This document shows positions 49,002 to 57,843 of a DNA stretch of 64,000 nt, one piece after another (position 1 is the stretch's first letter; every line of letters starts with the position of its first letter). The stretch spans positions 684,548-748,547 of the forward strand of contig CP096135.1 in the NCBI GenBank assembly GCA_023213195.1, in the 5' to 3' direction. This stretch comes from Sphingobacteriales bacterium JAD_PAG50586_3. GTDB taxonomy: Bacteria; Bacteroidota; Bacteroidia; CAMBQF01. The notes beneath the pieces are model-generated. The model was not told the DNA's origin and ran no database searches. It was given only the letters and a program-made list of their open reading frames with translations. Position numbers and translations under genes: made by a program.

Positions 49002-50130
49002 TTAGTTTAAAAACTCTAATACTGTATTGATTATATATTGCTGCATTTCTGCTTCCATTTCGGTATGTATTGGAAGCGAAAATACAGTTTTACAAAGTTG
49101 TTCTGTAATGGGGAAATCGCCTTCTTTATAGCGTGGGTCGGTATAGGCCTTTTGCATGTGCAATGGTATAGGGTAGTATACCATAGAAGGAATTTCTTTG
49201 GTGGCTAAAAACTCGCGCAAAGCTGTGCGGTCGGCATCTTTTAGCTGTAATGTGTATTGGTGGAACACATGGGTAGAGTTTGCCGCCCTTTTAGGTATAA
49301 CCAGTTTTGGATGGTTGGCAAAAGCAGCATCGTAGGCATTGGCAGCGGCCACGCGGGCCGAAGAATACGCATCAAGCTTTTTAAGTTTTACCCTTAGTAT
49401 GGCTGCTTGTATAGAATCTAAGCGAGAGTTAACACCAATATCATCATGCACATATTGTACACTTTGGCCATGGTTGCATATCATGCGGATACGCTTAGCC
49501 AGATCTTCATTGGCAGTAAAAATTGCGCCACCATCGCCATAACAGCCCAGGTTTTTAGATGGGAAGAAGGATGTTGTGCCCACATGACCAATGCCGCCTG
49601 CGGGCATTTTTTTACCATTGGCATAGGTATAGTTTGCACCAATGGCCTGTGCGGTGTCTTCTATAACAAAAAGATTGTGGCGGTTTGCAATTTCCATTAT
49701 CGGCTCCATATCGGCACACTGGCCAAACAGGTGTACCGGCACAATGGCTTTCGTATTAGGGGTTATGGCCTTTTCAATAGCCACAGGGTCTATACAAAAC
49801 GTGTTGGGGTCAACATCAACCAAAACAGGTTTTAAACCCAACAGGGCAATAACCTCGGCAGTGGCTACGTAAGTAAAATTGGCAGTAATAACCTCATCGC
49901 CGGGCTTTAGGTTAAGGGCCATCATGGCTATTTGCAGGGCATCGGTGCCGTTGGCGCAGGGTATAACGTGGGGTATGCCCAAGTGCTGTTCCAGCTCTGT
50001 GCCAAAAGCTTTTACGTCTGGCCCGTTTATAAACGCGGTGGTGTCTATAACGTTTTGAATGGCCTTGGTCAATTTCGGGCTTTATCTTTTCGTACTGGCC
50101 TTTTAAGTCGACCATGTGTATCTTTTTCAT
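49002..50130 (-). CDS. DegT/DnrJ/EryC1 aminotransferase, WbpE-like (one frameshift)
   Basis: About 376 residues from the ATG at 50128-50130 (MKKIHMVDLKGQYEKIKPEID). PLP-dependent sugar aminotransferase; the PLP Lys is in TSFFPSKNLGCYGDGGA, preceded by VIEDTAQAIGANY and followed by NSRLDSIQAAIL. In the WbpA-B-E-D pathway WbpE aminates the 3-keto intermediate. The frame breaks at 50063-50068 (CCAAGG for CCAGG), restoring EIDQAIQNVIDTTAFINGPD. A TAACTTTG promoter box lies at 50146. Confidence 0.9.
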
Positions 50131-50145
50131 GCCTAAAAATTTGGG

Positions 50146-50153
50146 CAAAGTTA
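50146..50153 (-). promoter_or_regulatory. -7 box before WbpE-like gene
   Basis: TAACTTTG on the minus strand 15 bases before the start. Next to it lies a small CCCCC/GGGGG palindrome at 50160-50210. Confidence 0.45.
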
Positions 50154-50159
50154 GTTAAA

Positions 50160-50210
50160 TCCCCCGTCCTGACGTAACCGTCAGTCCACCCCCTTTATAA
50201 GGGGGATTTT
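50160..50210. repeat. Palindromic intergenic repeat
   Basis: CCCCCGTCCTGACG with CGTCAG, then CCCCCTTTATAAGGGGG. It lies in the 91-base gap between CapA and WbpE-like genes. Confidence 0.55.
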
Positions 50211-50221
50211 TTAAAAAACCA

Positions 50222-51700
50222 TTATTTGTAAACTGCCTGTATCAACGTTTTATCAACGCCGTAATCCCTTAGTTTGCGGGCAACCTTGCGGGCGTTTTCA
50301 ATCCTGGGCAGCTCATTAAAAAAGTAACGGTATTGCCCTGTGTTTATTTTCTGTTTGTTAAAAGCCGGCACACAATCGCACAGGCGGGCCAGTGTATCGG
50401 TATTCATGCCGTATTCTGCAAACAGGCCTGCGGCGTCTTTGTCTTCTGCCGTAAACATAAGTTGCACCTCGTAGTAAGGCTTAATCTTGTTAAATGTAGC
50501 CGTATCGGTACGTAGTGTTATGGGGTATTTATATTCTTTTGTGGCTTTAAGGTGCGTGCGGGTATCGTTTGCAAAGGTTTTAAACTTGTAGTTTTCGGCC
50601 TTGTTAATTTCAAAAATGGTAGTATCGGCTATGGTACATAGAAACCGGCAAAATAAAATAGTCTTTTTGCATAGTGCGCGACGCTTTGTTAACCCATGCC
50701 GGAATGTAGGCATAGTCGGTTAGGGTAGTTTCGCCCTTTTTGGTGTTTTTTGTCAACTCCAAATGGGCCATAATGCCGCCATCCTGGTACTGATTGCGTT
50801 GGTTGGATATGTAGTTGCCAAGCGACCAAAACACTACACCGGTGCGCTTTTTACCGCCGCGGCGATACGTAATTTCTTCTATGGGCTGTATTACGTGCGG
50901 GTGTGCACCAATAATTAAATCGGCCCCTTTTTCAAAAGTAAACTCGGCTATGTTACGTTGGGTAGCATCGGGGTTGCGCTGGTACTCGTTACCCCAGTGG
51001 AAATAAACAATGGTATAGTCTGGCTGGTAGTACTTTGCTTTTTTAAGGTCGGCATGGATAAGGACCGTATCAATAGGGTTGATGATGTAGGGCTTATTTA
51101 CCTTAATACCATTGGTGCCGTAGGTATAATTAAGTATAGCAACCTTTATGTTGTTGCGGATAATTATTAGCGGGTTTTCGTTTTCGCGGTTTATAGTGTC
51201 TTTGTAGCTGCCGGTGTGCTGCATGCCCTCGTGCTCTATAATATCAATAGTGCGCTGTATGCCTTTGCTGCCTTTGTCGGCGGCGTGGTTATTAGCGTTT
51301 GCCAAAATATCAAACCCTGCCCAACCCAACGATTTTGCCAAATTATCGGGGCTACCAAACTGCGGGTAGCCCGAGTAGCCCTCGCCGGGGAGTGTGGTTT
51401 CCAGGTTGGCTATGGCAATATCGTAGTTGCTGATAAGGGGCTTTACAAAGCGGAAGTTATTATCAAAATAATATTGACCGTCGGTACTGTTATATGCGGC
51501 ATCCAGCTGTGGCGAGTGCATCATAACATCGCCGGCAAAAAGCATGGTAAGCTTATAGGTGGTATCACTTTCGGGCATGGTAACGGCAACAGTTGATGAG
51601 CCCGGGGTGTTTTTTTGCTGAGCAAAAGCCCACTCAACACCACAACAACAAGGGCAACAGAAAGCGCATACGCAAGGTTGGTGTTCCTAAGGCTGTTCAT
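50222..51700 (-). CDS. CapA family protein (PgsA-like metallophosphatase fold; two frameshifts)
   Basis: About 490 residues. N-terminal membrane helix (LAYALSVALVVVVLSGLLL), then the CapA domain: MLFAGDVMMHSPQ, IANLETTLPG, NANNHAADKGSKGI, YFHWGNEYQRNP and GAHPHVIQPIEEI, which form the metallophosphatase-like metal site. CapA proteins act in poly-gamma-glutamate or capsule assembly. Breaks at 51600-51607 (G/C-run, restores SSTVAVTMPESDTTYK) and 50629-50634, where CCATAG stands where CCTGG would give MYLADTTIFEINKAENY. It is the first gene of the minus-strand polysaccharide run. Confidence 0.87.
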
Positions 51701-51747
51701 GTGTATGTGTTGTGTGTTATACAATACTCCTGTTTTTGTGGGGATAG

Positions 51748-51755
51748 CAAAAGTA
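51748..51755 (-). promoter_or_regulatory. -7 box of capA gene
   Basis: TACTTTTG on the minus strand, 47 bases before the start at 51700. Confidence 0.45.
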
Positions 51756-51764
51756 ATAAAAATG

Positions 51765-51985
51765 CGACCCCCTCCTACCCTCCCCCTTAAAGGGGAGGAC
51801 TAATATTTCTCTAAATTGTCTTTTTGTGGGAAACACCTCACCACCAACCCCTTACCCTTACAATAAATAATAGGGCGAGGGGCGCAACGTTTTTTCACCG
51901 CCTGCTTCAGCCTTTAATTACCTCACCCCCTAGCCCCCTCTCCCCGACGATAAATGTCTGGACAAGCCTAAAGAGAGAGGGGGAT
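51765..51985. repeat. Cluster of GC-rich palindromic repeats
   Basis: 51765-51800 carries CTACCCTCCCCCTTAAAGGG, the same element found inside the PLP enzyme gene. 51829-51985 holds CACCCCCTAGCCCCCTCTCC and a partner AGAGAGAGGGGG. The 350-base gap between capA and the next gene contains little else. Confidence 0.65.
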
Positions 51986-52050
51986 AAAAAGTACCAACAA
52001 TTTTAAAAAGAGTTGGTTAGCTATACAAGAACCTCAAATTCCGGGAAATC

Positions 52051-52146
52051 ATGAACAGCTATACTCTTTATAACGAAAGCATAGAAGCTTTTTACGCGCC
52101 GCCAACGCCAATAATAATTGCGCCGCCGCCTGTAGCAAAACCATGA
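52051..52146 (+). CDS. Possible proline-rich minigene coupled to the Cys-rich protein
   Basis: 31 codons from the ATG at 52051: MNSYTLYNESIEAFYAPPTP followed by a short IIIAPPPVAKP end. Its stop overlaps the start of the next gene as ATGA, a typical coupling arrangement, and the sequence just before it (CCGGGAAATC) could be a weak ribosome-binding site. It could be a leader peptide or merely chance; no homologue is known to me. Confidence 0.4.
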   Translation: MNSYTLYNESIEAFYAPPTPIIIAPPPVAKP

Positions 52147-52394
52147 ATAGCGAAATTATGGCCGAGTGCATACGCCTAAACATGGAGTGTGCCGCAATTT
52201 GCTACAACGCCGCCCAACTTATGGGTATGGGCAGCAGCAGGCTGAAAGAAATTTGCAGCATTTGCGCTTATATGTGTGAGCAATGCGCAGCCGAATGCAG
52301 TAAATACAACAACGCCTATTGCAACGCCTGTGCCGAAGCCAGCCGTGCCTGCCTATACGAGTGCCGTAAGCTGACTATGGGAGTGGCGGCGTAG
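52143..52394 (+). CDS. Four-helix-bundle copper-storage-like protein (DUF326/Csp)
   Basis: 83 residues with 13 cysteines arranged as CxxxC pairs on helices: CIRLNMECAAICYNA, CSICAYMCEQCAAECSKY, CNACAEASRACLYECRK. This is the pattern of Csp3-type cytosolic copper storage proteins, which load many Cu(I) ions in a bundle. It lacks a signal peptide. The ATG overlaps the stop of the minigene. It is probably a metal buffer; the YHS and SCO-type proteins elsewhere in the window are also copper-linked. Confidence 0.85.
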   Translation: MNSEIMAECIRLNMECAAICYNAAQLMGMGSSRLKEICSICAYMCEQCAAECSKYNNAYCNACAEASRACLYECRKLTMGVAA

Positions 52395-52410
52395 TTTCTC
52401 AATTAATAGA

Positions 52411-52438
52411 TAAAAAGATAAAGAATGAATAATTCTTT
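52411..52438 (-). terminator. Possible terminator of minus-strand small RNA
   Basis: AAAGAAT-TATTC-ATTCTTT followed by ATCTTTTTATC on the minus strand. The stem is AT-rich and weak. Confidence 0.4.
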
Positions 52439-52500
52439 AGTATGCTATTGGGCCTATCAAGTTTAACTTTTTTACAATTTCAAAGAACAAGCCTACACCG

Positions 52501-52635
52501 CTACTGGCGGTAGTAGATAACATCATTTCTGCGCACTTTTTAATACCTGCTGGTTTCTATAAAGTACTATTGTCAACCAATGTCTCTACACTCCTACTGG
52601 CGGTAGTAGATAACATCATTTCTGCGCACTTTTTA
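52501..52635. repeat. Two-copy 42-base direct repeat
   Basis: The 42 bases at 52501-52542 recur exactly at 52594-52635 (period 93), beginning CTACTGGCGGTAGTAGATAA and ending GCGCACTTTTTA. Similarity extends several bases upstream. The 51 bases in between are not repeated. Not recognised as a known IS end or CRISPR. Confidence 0.9.
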
Positions 52636-52668
52636 TACCCTTATAGCGTTTCCTTTTTTACGTTCGTG

Positions 52669-52700
52669 CAAAGATACAACCCGGCCTACCCCTTTGTCAA
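52669..52700 (-). promoter_or_regulatory. Minus-strand promoter TTGACA-N18-TATCTTTG
   Basis: On the minus strand TTGACA (52695-52700) is followed after 18 bases by TATCTTTG (52669-52676), a good Bacteroidota promoter. It points away from mnmG into the repeat region, where there is no protein gene. Confidence 0.65.
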
Positions 52701-52766
52701 GAAACTCTTTCATAAATCTGCCTGTTACACCCATTTCCCCTTTCCCTTAAACTGTTTTTTTCTTAC

Positions 52767-52774
52767 TATCTTTG
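52767..52774 (+). promoter_or_regulatory. -7 box of mnmG
   Basis: TATCTTTG 18 bases before the mnmG ATG. Confidence 0.55.
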
Positions 52775-52792
52775 TAGATTATATTTTATACC

Positions 52793-54654
52793 ATGTTTAA
52801 AGAGTACGATGTAATTGTTGTTGGTGCGGGGCACGCGGGTTGCGAGGCTGCCGCCGCTGCCGCCAATATGGGTAGCAGTGTTATGCTGGTAACAATGAAC
52901 ATGCAAACCATTGCCCAAATGAGCTGCAACCCCGCTATGGGTGGCGTAGCAAAAGGGCAAATTGTACGCGAGATTGATGCCCTTGGTGGCTACTCGGGTA
53001 TTGTTACAGATAAGTCTGCCATACAGTTCCGCATGCTTAACAAGAGCAAGGGCCCCGCTATGTGGAGCCCGCGCACCCAAAACGACCGTATGGTTTTTGC
53101 CGCAGAGTGGAGGCAGATGCTGGAAGAAACACCCAATGTGGATTTCTTTCAGGATATGGTGGGCAAACTGATTATTAAAGACGGAAAAGCTGCCGGTGTT
53201 ATTACCGGCATGGGCTTAGAAATACATGCCAAAGCGGTTGTGTTAACCAACGGTACGTTCCTTAATGGGATTATACATGTGGGCGAGAAACAGTTTGGTG
53301 GTGGACGTATGGCCGAGCGTGCTGCAACAGGTATTACCGAGCAGCTTATAGACCTGGGTTTTGAGCATGGAAGGATGAAGACCGGAACCCCTCCGCGTAT
53401 TGATGGCCGCTCTTTGGATTACACCAAAATGGAAGAGCAACCGGGCGATGAAAACCCGTCTAAATTTTCTTACAGCGATACAACATCTAAGCTAACCAAA
53501 CAGCGCCCTTGTTGGATTACTTATACTAACGACGAGGTACATGATTTGCTTCGCACAGGCTTTGATAAATCGCCAATGTTTAGTGGCCGCATTCAAGGTT
53601 TAGGACCTCGCTATTGTCCTTCTATTGAAGATAAGATTGACCGCTTTGCGGATAAAAACCAGCACCAAATTTTTGTTGAACCTGAGGGTTGGAGTACAGT
53701 AGAAATTTACGTAAATGGTTTTTCTACATCGTTACCAGAAGATGTGCAAAACAAAGCGCTGCGAAAAATTGCAGGCTTTGAGAACGCTAAAATGTTCCGC
53801 CCGGGGTATGCTATAGAGTACGATTATTTTCCACCTATGCAATTAGGTCTAACTTTGGAAACAAAGCTTATAGAGAACCTGTATTTTGCCGGCCAGATTA
53901 ACGGCACTACCGGATACGAGGAAGCTGCCTGCCAGGGATTGATGGCCGGAATTAATGCCCATAATAAGATTCAGGGTTCAGAACCATTTATTTTGAAACG
54001 CTCAGAAGCTTATATCGGGGTGTTAATTGACGACCTGATAACAAAAGGTACCGAAGAGCCTTACCGCATGTTTACATCGCGGGCAGAATACCGTATACTT
54101 TTGCGCCAAGATAATGCCGACTTACGGTTAACCCCCGCAGTTATGAAATGGGATTAGCCAGTAAAGAACGGTACGATGCTGTTCAAAATAAACTGGTTGA
54201 AACTAATTCCATCATTAAATATTTAAAAAACGAGAGTGTAGAACCTGCTACGGTAAATCCGTTTTTAGAATCTATTGGCTCTACCCCTACCACACAAAAG
54301 GTAAAATTGAATACTATTCTTAGTCGCCCACACGTAGATATCTTATCGCTAAAAGATAATGTACAGGTGTTGGCAGATTACCTTTCTGATAAAAAAGAGG
54401 ATAGTATTGAGGAAGCTGAGATATTAATTAAGTACGAAGGGTATATAGAAAAGGAACAAGACATGGCTGAAAAGCAAATGAAAATGGAGAACCTTTTCTT
54501 AAAACCCGACTTTGATTACCATGCTTTAAACTCACTTTCTATGGAAGCGCGTCAGAAATTATCTAAAGTGCGCCCCTCAACTATAGGGCAAGCATCGCGA
54601 ATTAGTGGTGTTTCTCCGGCAGATATTTCTGTGCTTTTGGTATACATAAAGTAA
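52793..54654 (+). CDS. mnmG: tRNA uridine 5-carboxymethylaminomethyl modification enzyme MnmG (GidA; one frameshift)
   Basis: About 620 residues. Together with MnmE it adds the cmnm5 group to wobble uridine of several tRNAs, using FAD and NADH. FAD site [17 protein letters not shown], then [34 protein letters not shown] and [21 protein letters not shown]. The frame breaks near 54137-54141: one added G gives [17 protein letters not shown], as in the family. The C-terminus ([38 protein letters not shown]) is intact. parS-like sites follow directly, an arrangement often found near replication origins. Confidence 0.95.
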
Positions 54655-54709
54655 TTCATAATGCAGAATTCATAATTCAAAAGGGGTTCGGCAGGTAAAA
54701 AAGACTCTT

Positions 54710-54725
54710 TGTTCCACGTGAAACA
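54710..54725 (+). promoter_or_regulatory. parS: parS site 1 (ParB-binding centromere)
   Basis: TGTTCCACGTGAAACA, an exact match to the Bacillus subtilis parS 16-mer. It lies between mnmG and the methyltransferase gene, 10 bases before the latter's start. Confidence 0.85.
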
Positions 54726-54734
54726 TTTATAAAA

Positions 54735-55657
54735 TTGGCTGAAAATTTAGAAACTTTAACCGCGTGCCCTGTATGTTCAGGCAACACATTTACCCCCTTT
54801 ATTTCGTGTAAAGACTACACTGTTTCACGTGGAACATTCAAAATTGTTTCATGTGGAACATGCGGCTTTGTAGCTACCAGTCCGCGACCAACCGAGGCGG
54901 AAGCGTATAAGTATTATCAGTCGGAAGACTATATATCACACAGCAATACCCGTAAGGGGCTAATCAATAAAGTATATGCCTGGGTGCGTAATTACTCTAT
55001 AAAAAAGAAGGAGCAATTGGTTACAACCACTCTAGGTTTAAGCCCTGAAACAAGGAGGGGAAAGAGGCTTTTAGACCATGGGTGTGGTACAGGGGAGTTC
55101 TTAGATTACTGCCAAAAACACGGCTGGGACACCATGGGTTTAGAGCCCGGAGAAGAAGCCCGCAAGCTTGCAATTTCTAATTATGGCCTTAAAGTAATTA
55201 AGGAAGTAGAAATAAATTTACTGGAAGAAAAACGATTTGACGCAATTACTTTGTGGCATGTATTAGAGCATGTGTATCCTTTAAATGAGCGCATACAAAA
55301 ACTGAAACAACTGCTAAAAGATGATGGGGTTTTAATAGTTGCGGTGCCTAACCACAACACCGCCGAAGAGAAAAATACCGAGAATTTTGGGCGGCCTACG
55401 ATGTGCCAAGGCATATATGGCACTTTGACCAAACCAGCATGAAAGCCCTTATGAAGAACAACGGGCTGGAAGTTGTATCTATAAAACCAATGGTGTTTGA
55501 TGCCTACTACATATCTATGATTAGCGAAAACTATAGACGCGGCAAAGGTGGTTTAGGGGCTATGCTCAGTGGTTTTTGGACAGGCTTTATATCTAACAGC
55601 CATGCTGCATCAACAGGAGAATATTCCAGTTTGATATATGTGATAAGAAAAAAGTAA
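54735..55657 (+). CDS. SAM-dependent methyltransferase with N-terminal zinc ribbon (one frameshift)
   Basis: About 308 residues from a TTG start. N-terminal zinc ribbon: CPVCSG and CGTCG about 30 residues later. The methyltransferase motif I is RLLDHGCGTGEFLDYCQ, followed by ITLWHVLEHVYPLNER. One missing base in the A-run 55371-55375 hides KYREFWAAYDVPRHIWHFDQ, a segment typical of this sugar- or lipid-modifying group. Its 5' end holds two parS-like sites inside the codons for TVSRGTF and IVSCGTC. Substrate unknown. Confidence 0.83.
54821..54836 (-). promoter_or_regulatory. parS: parS site 2, within coding sequence
   Basis: TGTTTCACGTGGAACA on the plus strand, the exact reverse complement of site 1, 95 bases further on. 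Confidence 0.85.
54845..54860 (-). promoter_or_regulatory. parS-like site 3, one mismatch
   Basis: TGTTTCATGTGGAACA differs from site 2 at one base in the central CACGTG. It encodes part of the second zinc-ribbon Cys pair, so coding constraint could explain part of the match. Confidence 0.5.
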
Positions 55658-55666
55658 ATTGCTAGC

Positions 55667-57187
55667 ATGAAACTTATATTAACCTACATCATCCTGTTTG
55701 TTTCCTGTATGGTTTATGGGCAGGCGGGCATGTTGGATAATAGTTTTAGTAATGATGGAAAATTTACTTTTGCCAACCTTAATACAAGTCAATGCCAGGC
55801 TATGTCTGTGGGCATTCAACCCGATGGGAAAATAGTATTGTTAGGCACTCAATTAATAACCTTTCCTATAGATTTTATTGTGATGAGGGCTAATACAGAT
55901 GGCTCCATAGACCAAACATTCGGAAACAACGGGGTTGTTATATCTAACATAAGTGGGGATGATAGTCCGCATAAAATATTAGCATTGCCCGATGGAAAAT
56001 TAGTTGCTGTTGGCTATACCGGTGATTTTGATTTTTCTTTAATCAAGTATAACTACAATGGAACAATTGACAGCACTTTTGGTAACAATGGAATAACAAC
56101 TACAGACCTACTGAGTGGGAGTGTTGACCTTGCCGTAACTGCTCTTTTACAGCCAGACGGTAAAATTGTTGCCGGAGGGTATACAACGCAAAATAATCAG
56201 CAGGATTTTGCCTTGGCTAGATATAACGTAGACAGAACACTCGATACCCTTTTTGGCAACAACGGCATTGTTGTTTCTAATATTATAAATTTAGGAAACG
56301 ATATTATTGCTGAAATATGCCTTGCCCCAAACGGAAAGATTATTGCTGTGGGTAGCACAAATAAATTTTATCAGCGGCCTATTGTTGCAATGTATACAAA
56401 TAGTGGAGATCTGGATTTAACTTTTGGCCCGGGCAACAAAGGGTATATTATCGATAGTTCAAACCCGAATAACTCGTCTTATGTAAGTGTTGCTTCAGAG
56501 CCAGATGGACGCTTTGTTGTGTGTAGCCGGTTCAACGTAAAACGTTATTTATCCTCTGGCTTTGTTGATACTACTTATGGAGAGAACGGCAGTTCTTCGT
56601 CTGGGTTTGGAGTGTATGAATATGTTTCGTTTACTAAGATTTTAACCCGCGCAGAAGGAAAGTATTTACTATGCGGACATAAAAGCGATTGGGCAGATTT
56701 TTTAGCAGTAGGGCTAGACGAGAACGGTTTTGTAGACTCGCTGGAATATGGCGTGGATGGATTTATGGGGGTAGACTTTGATAGCAACCACGATTATTGT
56801 TACGATGCCATCTTTCAGCAAGATGGAAAGTTGGTGATGGTTGGCGGCGCAGAGGAAACAACAAACAAGTTTGCCGCTATACGTTTATTGGGCGATTTAA
56901 CTATTGGCCTTGTAGAGTTTTCATTAACCGAACCACCTCCCCTACTCTATCCTAATCCGCTTCAAAATACAGAGCACTTAAAATATACTTTGGCAGAAGA
57001 CAATCAAATATCTATTGCCCTTTTCGACAGCCAGGGAAAAATGGTTACCACTTTTGTGGAAAATGAAAAACAGCCGAAGGGCTACCATGAGGTTGAACTC
57101 ATCCTACCAACCAACCTGCCAAGCGGTACATATTTCATCCAAATAGCTTCACCTAAGGGTAAAATCAGCATTAAGGCGATTAAATAG
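55667..57187 (+). CDS. Secreted delta-60 repeat protein with T9SS sorting domain
   Basis: 506 residues, intact. Signal peptide MKLILTYIILFVSCMVYGQ. The body has at least six delta-60 repeats built on QPDGKIVLLG, LPDGKLVAVG, QPDGKIVAGG, APNGKIIAVG, EPDGRFVVC and QQDGKLVMVGG, with TFGNNGVV-type strands between them; these fold as a beta-propeller. The C-terminal 80 residues are a T9SS domain (LYPNPLQNTEHLKY, SQGKMVTTF, LPSGTYFIQI). It is a surface-exposed protein of unknown ligand. Confidence 0.9.
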   Translation: MKLILTYIILFVSCMVYGQAGMLDNSFSNDGKFTFANLNTSQCQAMSVGIQPDGKIVLLGTQLITFPIDFIVMRANTDGSIDQTFGNNGVVISNISGDDSPHKILALPDGKLVAVGYTGDFDFSLIKYNYNGTIDSTFGNNGITTTDLLSGSVDLAVTALLQPDGKIVAGGYTTQNNQQDFALARYNVDRTLDTLFGNNGIVVSNIINLGNDIIAEICLAPNGKIIAVGSTNKFYQRPIVAMYTNSGDLDLTFGPGNKGYIIDSSNPNNSSYVSVASEPDGRFVVCSRFNVKRYLSSGFVDTTYGENGSSSSGFGVYEYVSFTKILTRAEGKYLLCGHKSDWADFLAVGLDENGFVDSLEYGVDGFMGVDFDSNHDYCYDAIFQQDGKLVMVGGAEETTNKFAAIRLLGDLTIGLVEFSLTEPPPLLYPNPLQNTEHLKYTLAEDNQISIALFDSQGKMVTTFVENEKQPKGYHEVELILPTNLPSGTYFIQIASPKGKISIKAIK

Positions 57188-57318
57188 CCAAAGGGGGCTG
57201 TTTTTAAGCCCGCAAATGCGTTTTTGTGCTGTTTTGGAAGTATGATATTACCACAGGGGAGAACGTGCATTTAAAACAACGCACTTTGTGTTCTTAGATA
57301 ATTGCGGAATGCAGGTGA

Positions 57319-57828
57319 TTAGTGCCTGTTTAAGACCCCTTTTCGGGTTAAAAAGATATAAAAGAGCACAACAAGCACAACTTCAAAAAGAGCAGTCCAG
57401 GGATTGTACCTATAGTCGGGTAAATTATTTAAGAAAGGAAAAAGGGTATCAAAAATGCTGTGAACGAAATTATGAATGTGGGGCTTTTTATAAAATGGAA
57501 TATTTAAACCGGTCCACGTTTGGCCGTGGATAAATACCCAATCAAAATCCGGAAGTATGGCAAACATAATCCCAAACTTATACTTGCGCCAAAATTTGTA
57601 TACAAAGAAGAAGGTTGCTAATAGCACTAAAATGTGGTAGCCAACCCATACCGGGTCGTTAAAGTCTGCATCGGGCCGGTGGTAAGTCATCCTAGCAAAC
57701 TTATCTAATAAGCCATGCGATAGAAATGCAAGCACTGCCACTAAAAAAAGCGCCAAAGGACGAAACTTCATCTTCTCAAAAGCCTTTTGAATGGCCACTC
57801 CTGCGAGTATGTGGGTTGGTGCCTGCAT
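57319..57828 (-). CDS. Integral membrane protein with conserved histidines
   Basis: 169 residues with about four hydrophobic helices: PLALFLVAVLAFLSHGLLD, VGYHILVLLATFFFVYKF, FGIMFAILPDFDWVFIHG and ALFEVVLVVLFYIFLT. Conserved-looking His and Asp (MQAPTHILAGVA, SHGLLDKF, LPDFDWVF, HNFVHSIFD) are similar to the YdjM-type metal-dependent membrane hydrolases. Function unknown. It starts 15 bases after the peptidase stop on the same strand. Confidence 0.72.
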   Translation of the reverse strand: MQAPTHILAGVAIQKAFEKMKFRPLALFLVAVLAFLSHGLLDKFARMTYHRPDADFNDPVWVGYHILVLLATFFFVYKFWRKYKFGIMFAILPDFDWVFIHGQTWTGLNIPFYKKPHIHNFVHSIFDTLFPFLNNLPDYRYNPWTALFEVVLVVLFYIFLTRKGVLNRH

Positions 57829-57843
57829 TAGTTCTTTGAAATG

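Larger units (their letters stand above)
52411..52662 (-). ncRNA. Candidate small RNA carrying a tandem repeat
   Basis: Proposed transcript of about 250 bases reading from the promoter at 52669-52700 to the weak terminator at 52411-52438. It includes both 42-base repeat copies. In the copy at 52501 the RNA can form CTAC-ACCGC paired with GCGGT-GTAG with one bulged base; the second copy has two mismatches in that stem. No protein-coding frame of useful length covers it. The class is unknown; this is inference from promoter, structure and terminator. Confidence 0.35.

Noticed and set aside
52501..52635. CRISPR array
   Set aside because: Only two repeats of 42 bases with a 51-base spacer, no third copy and no cas gene; spacing is unlike CRISPR.
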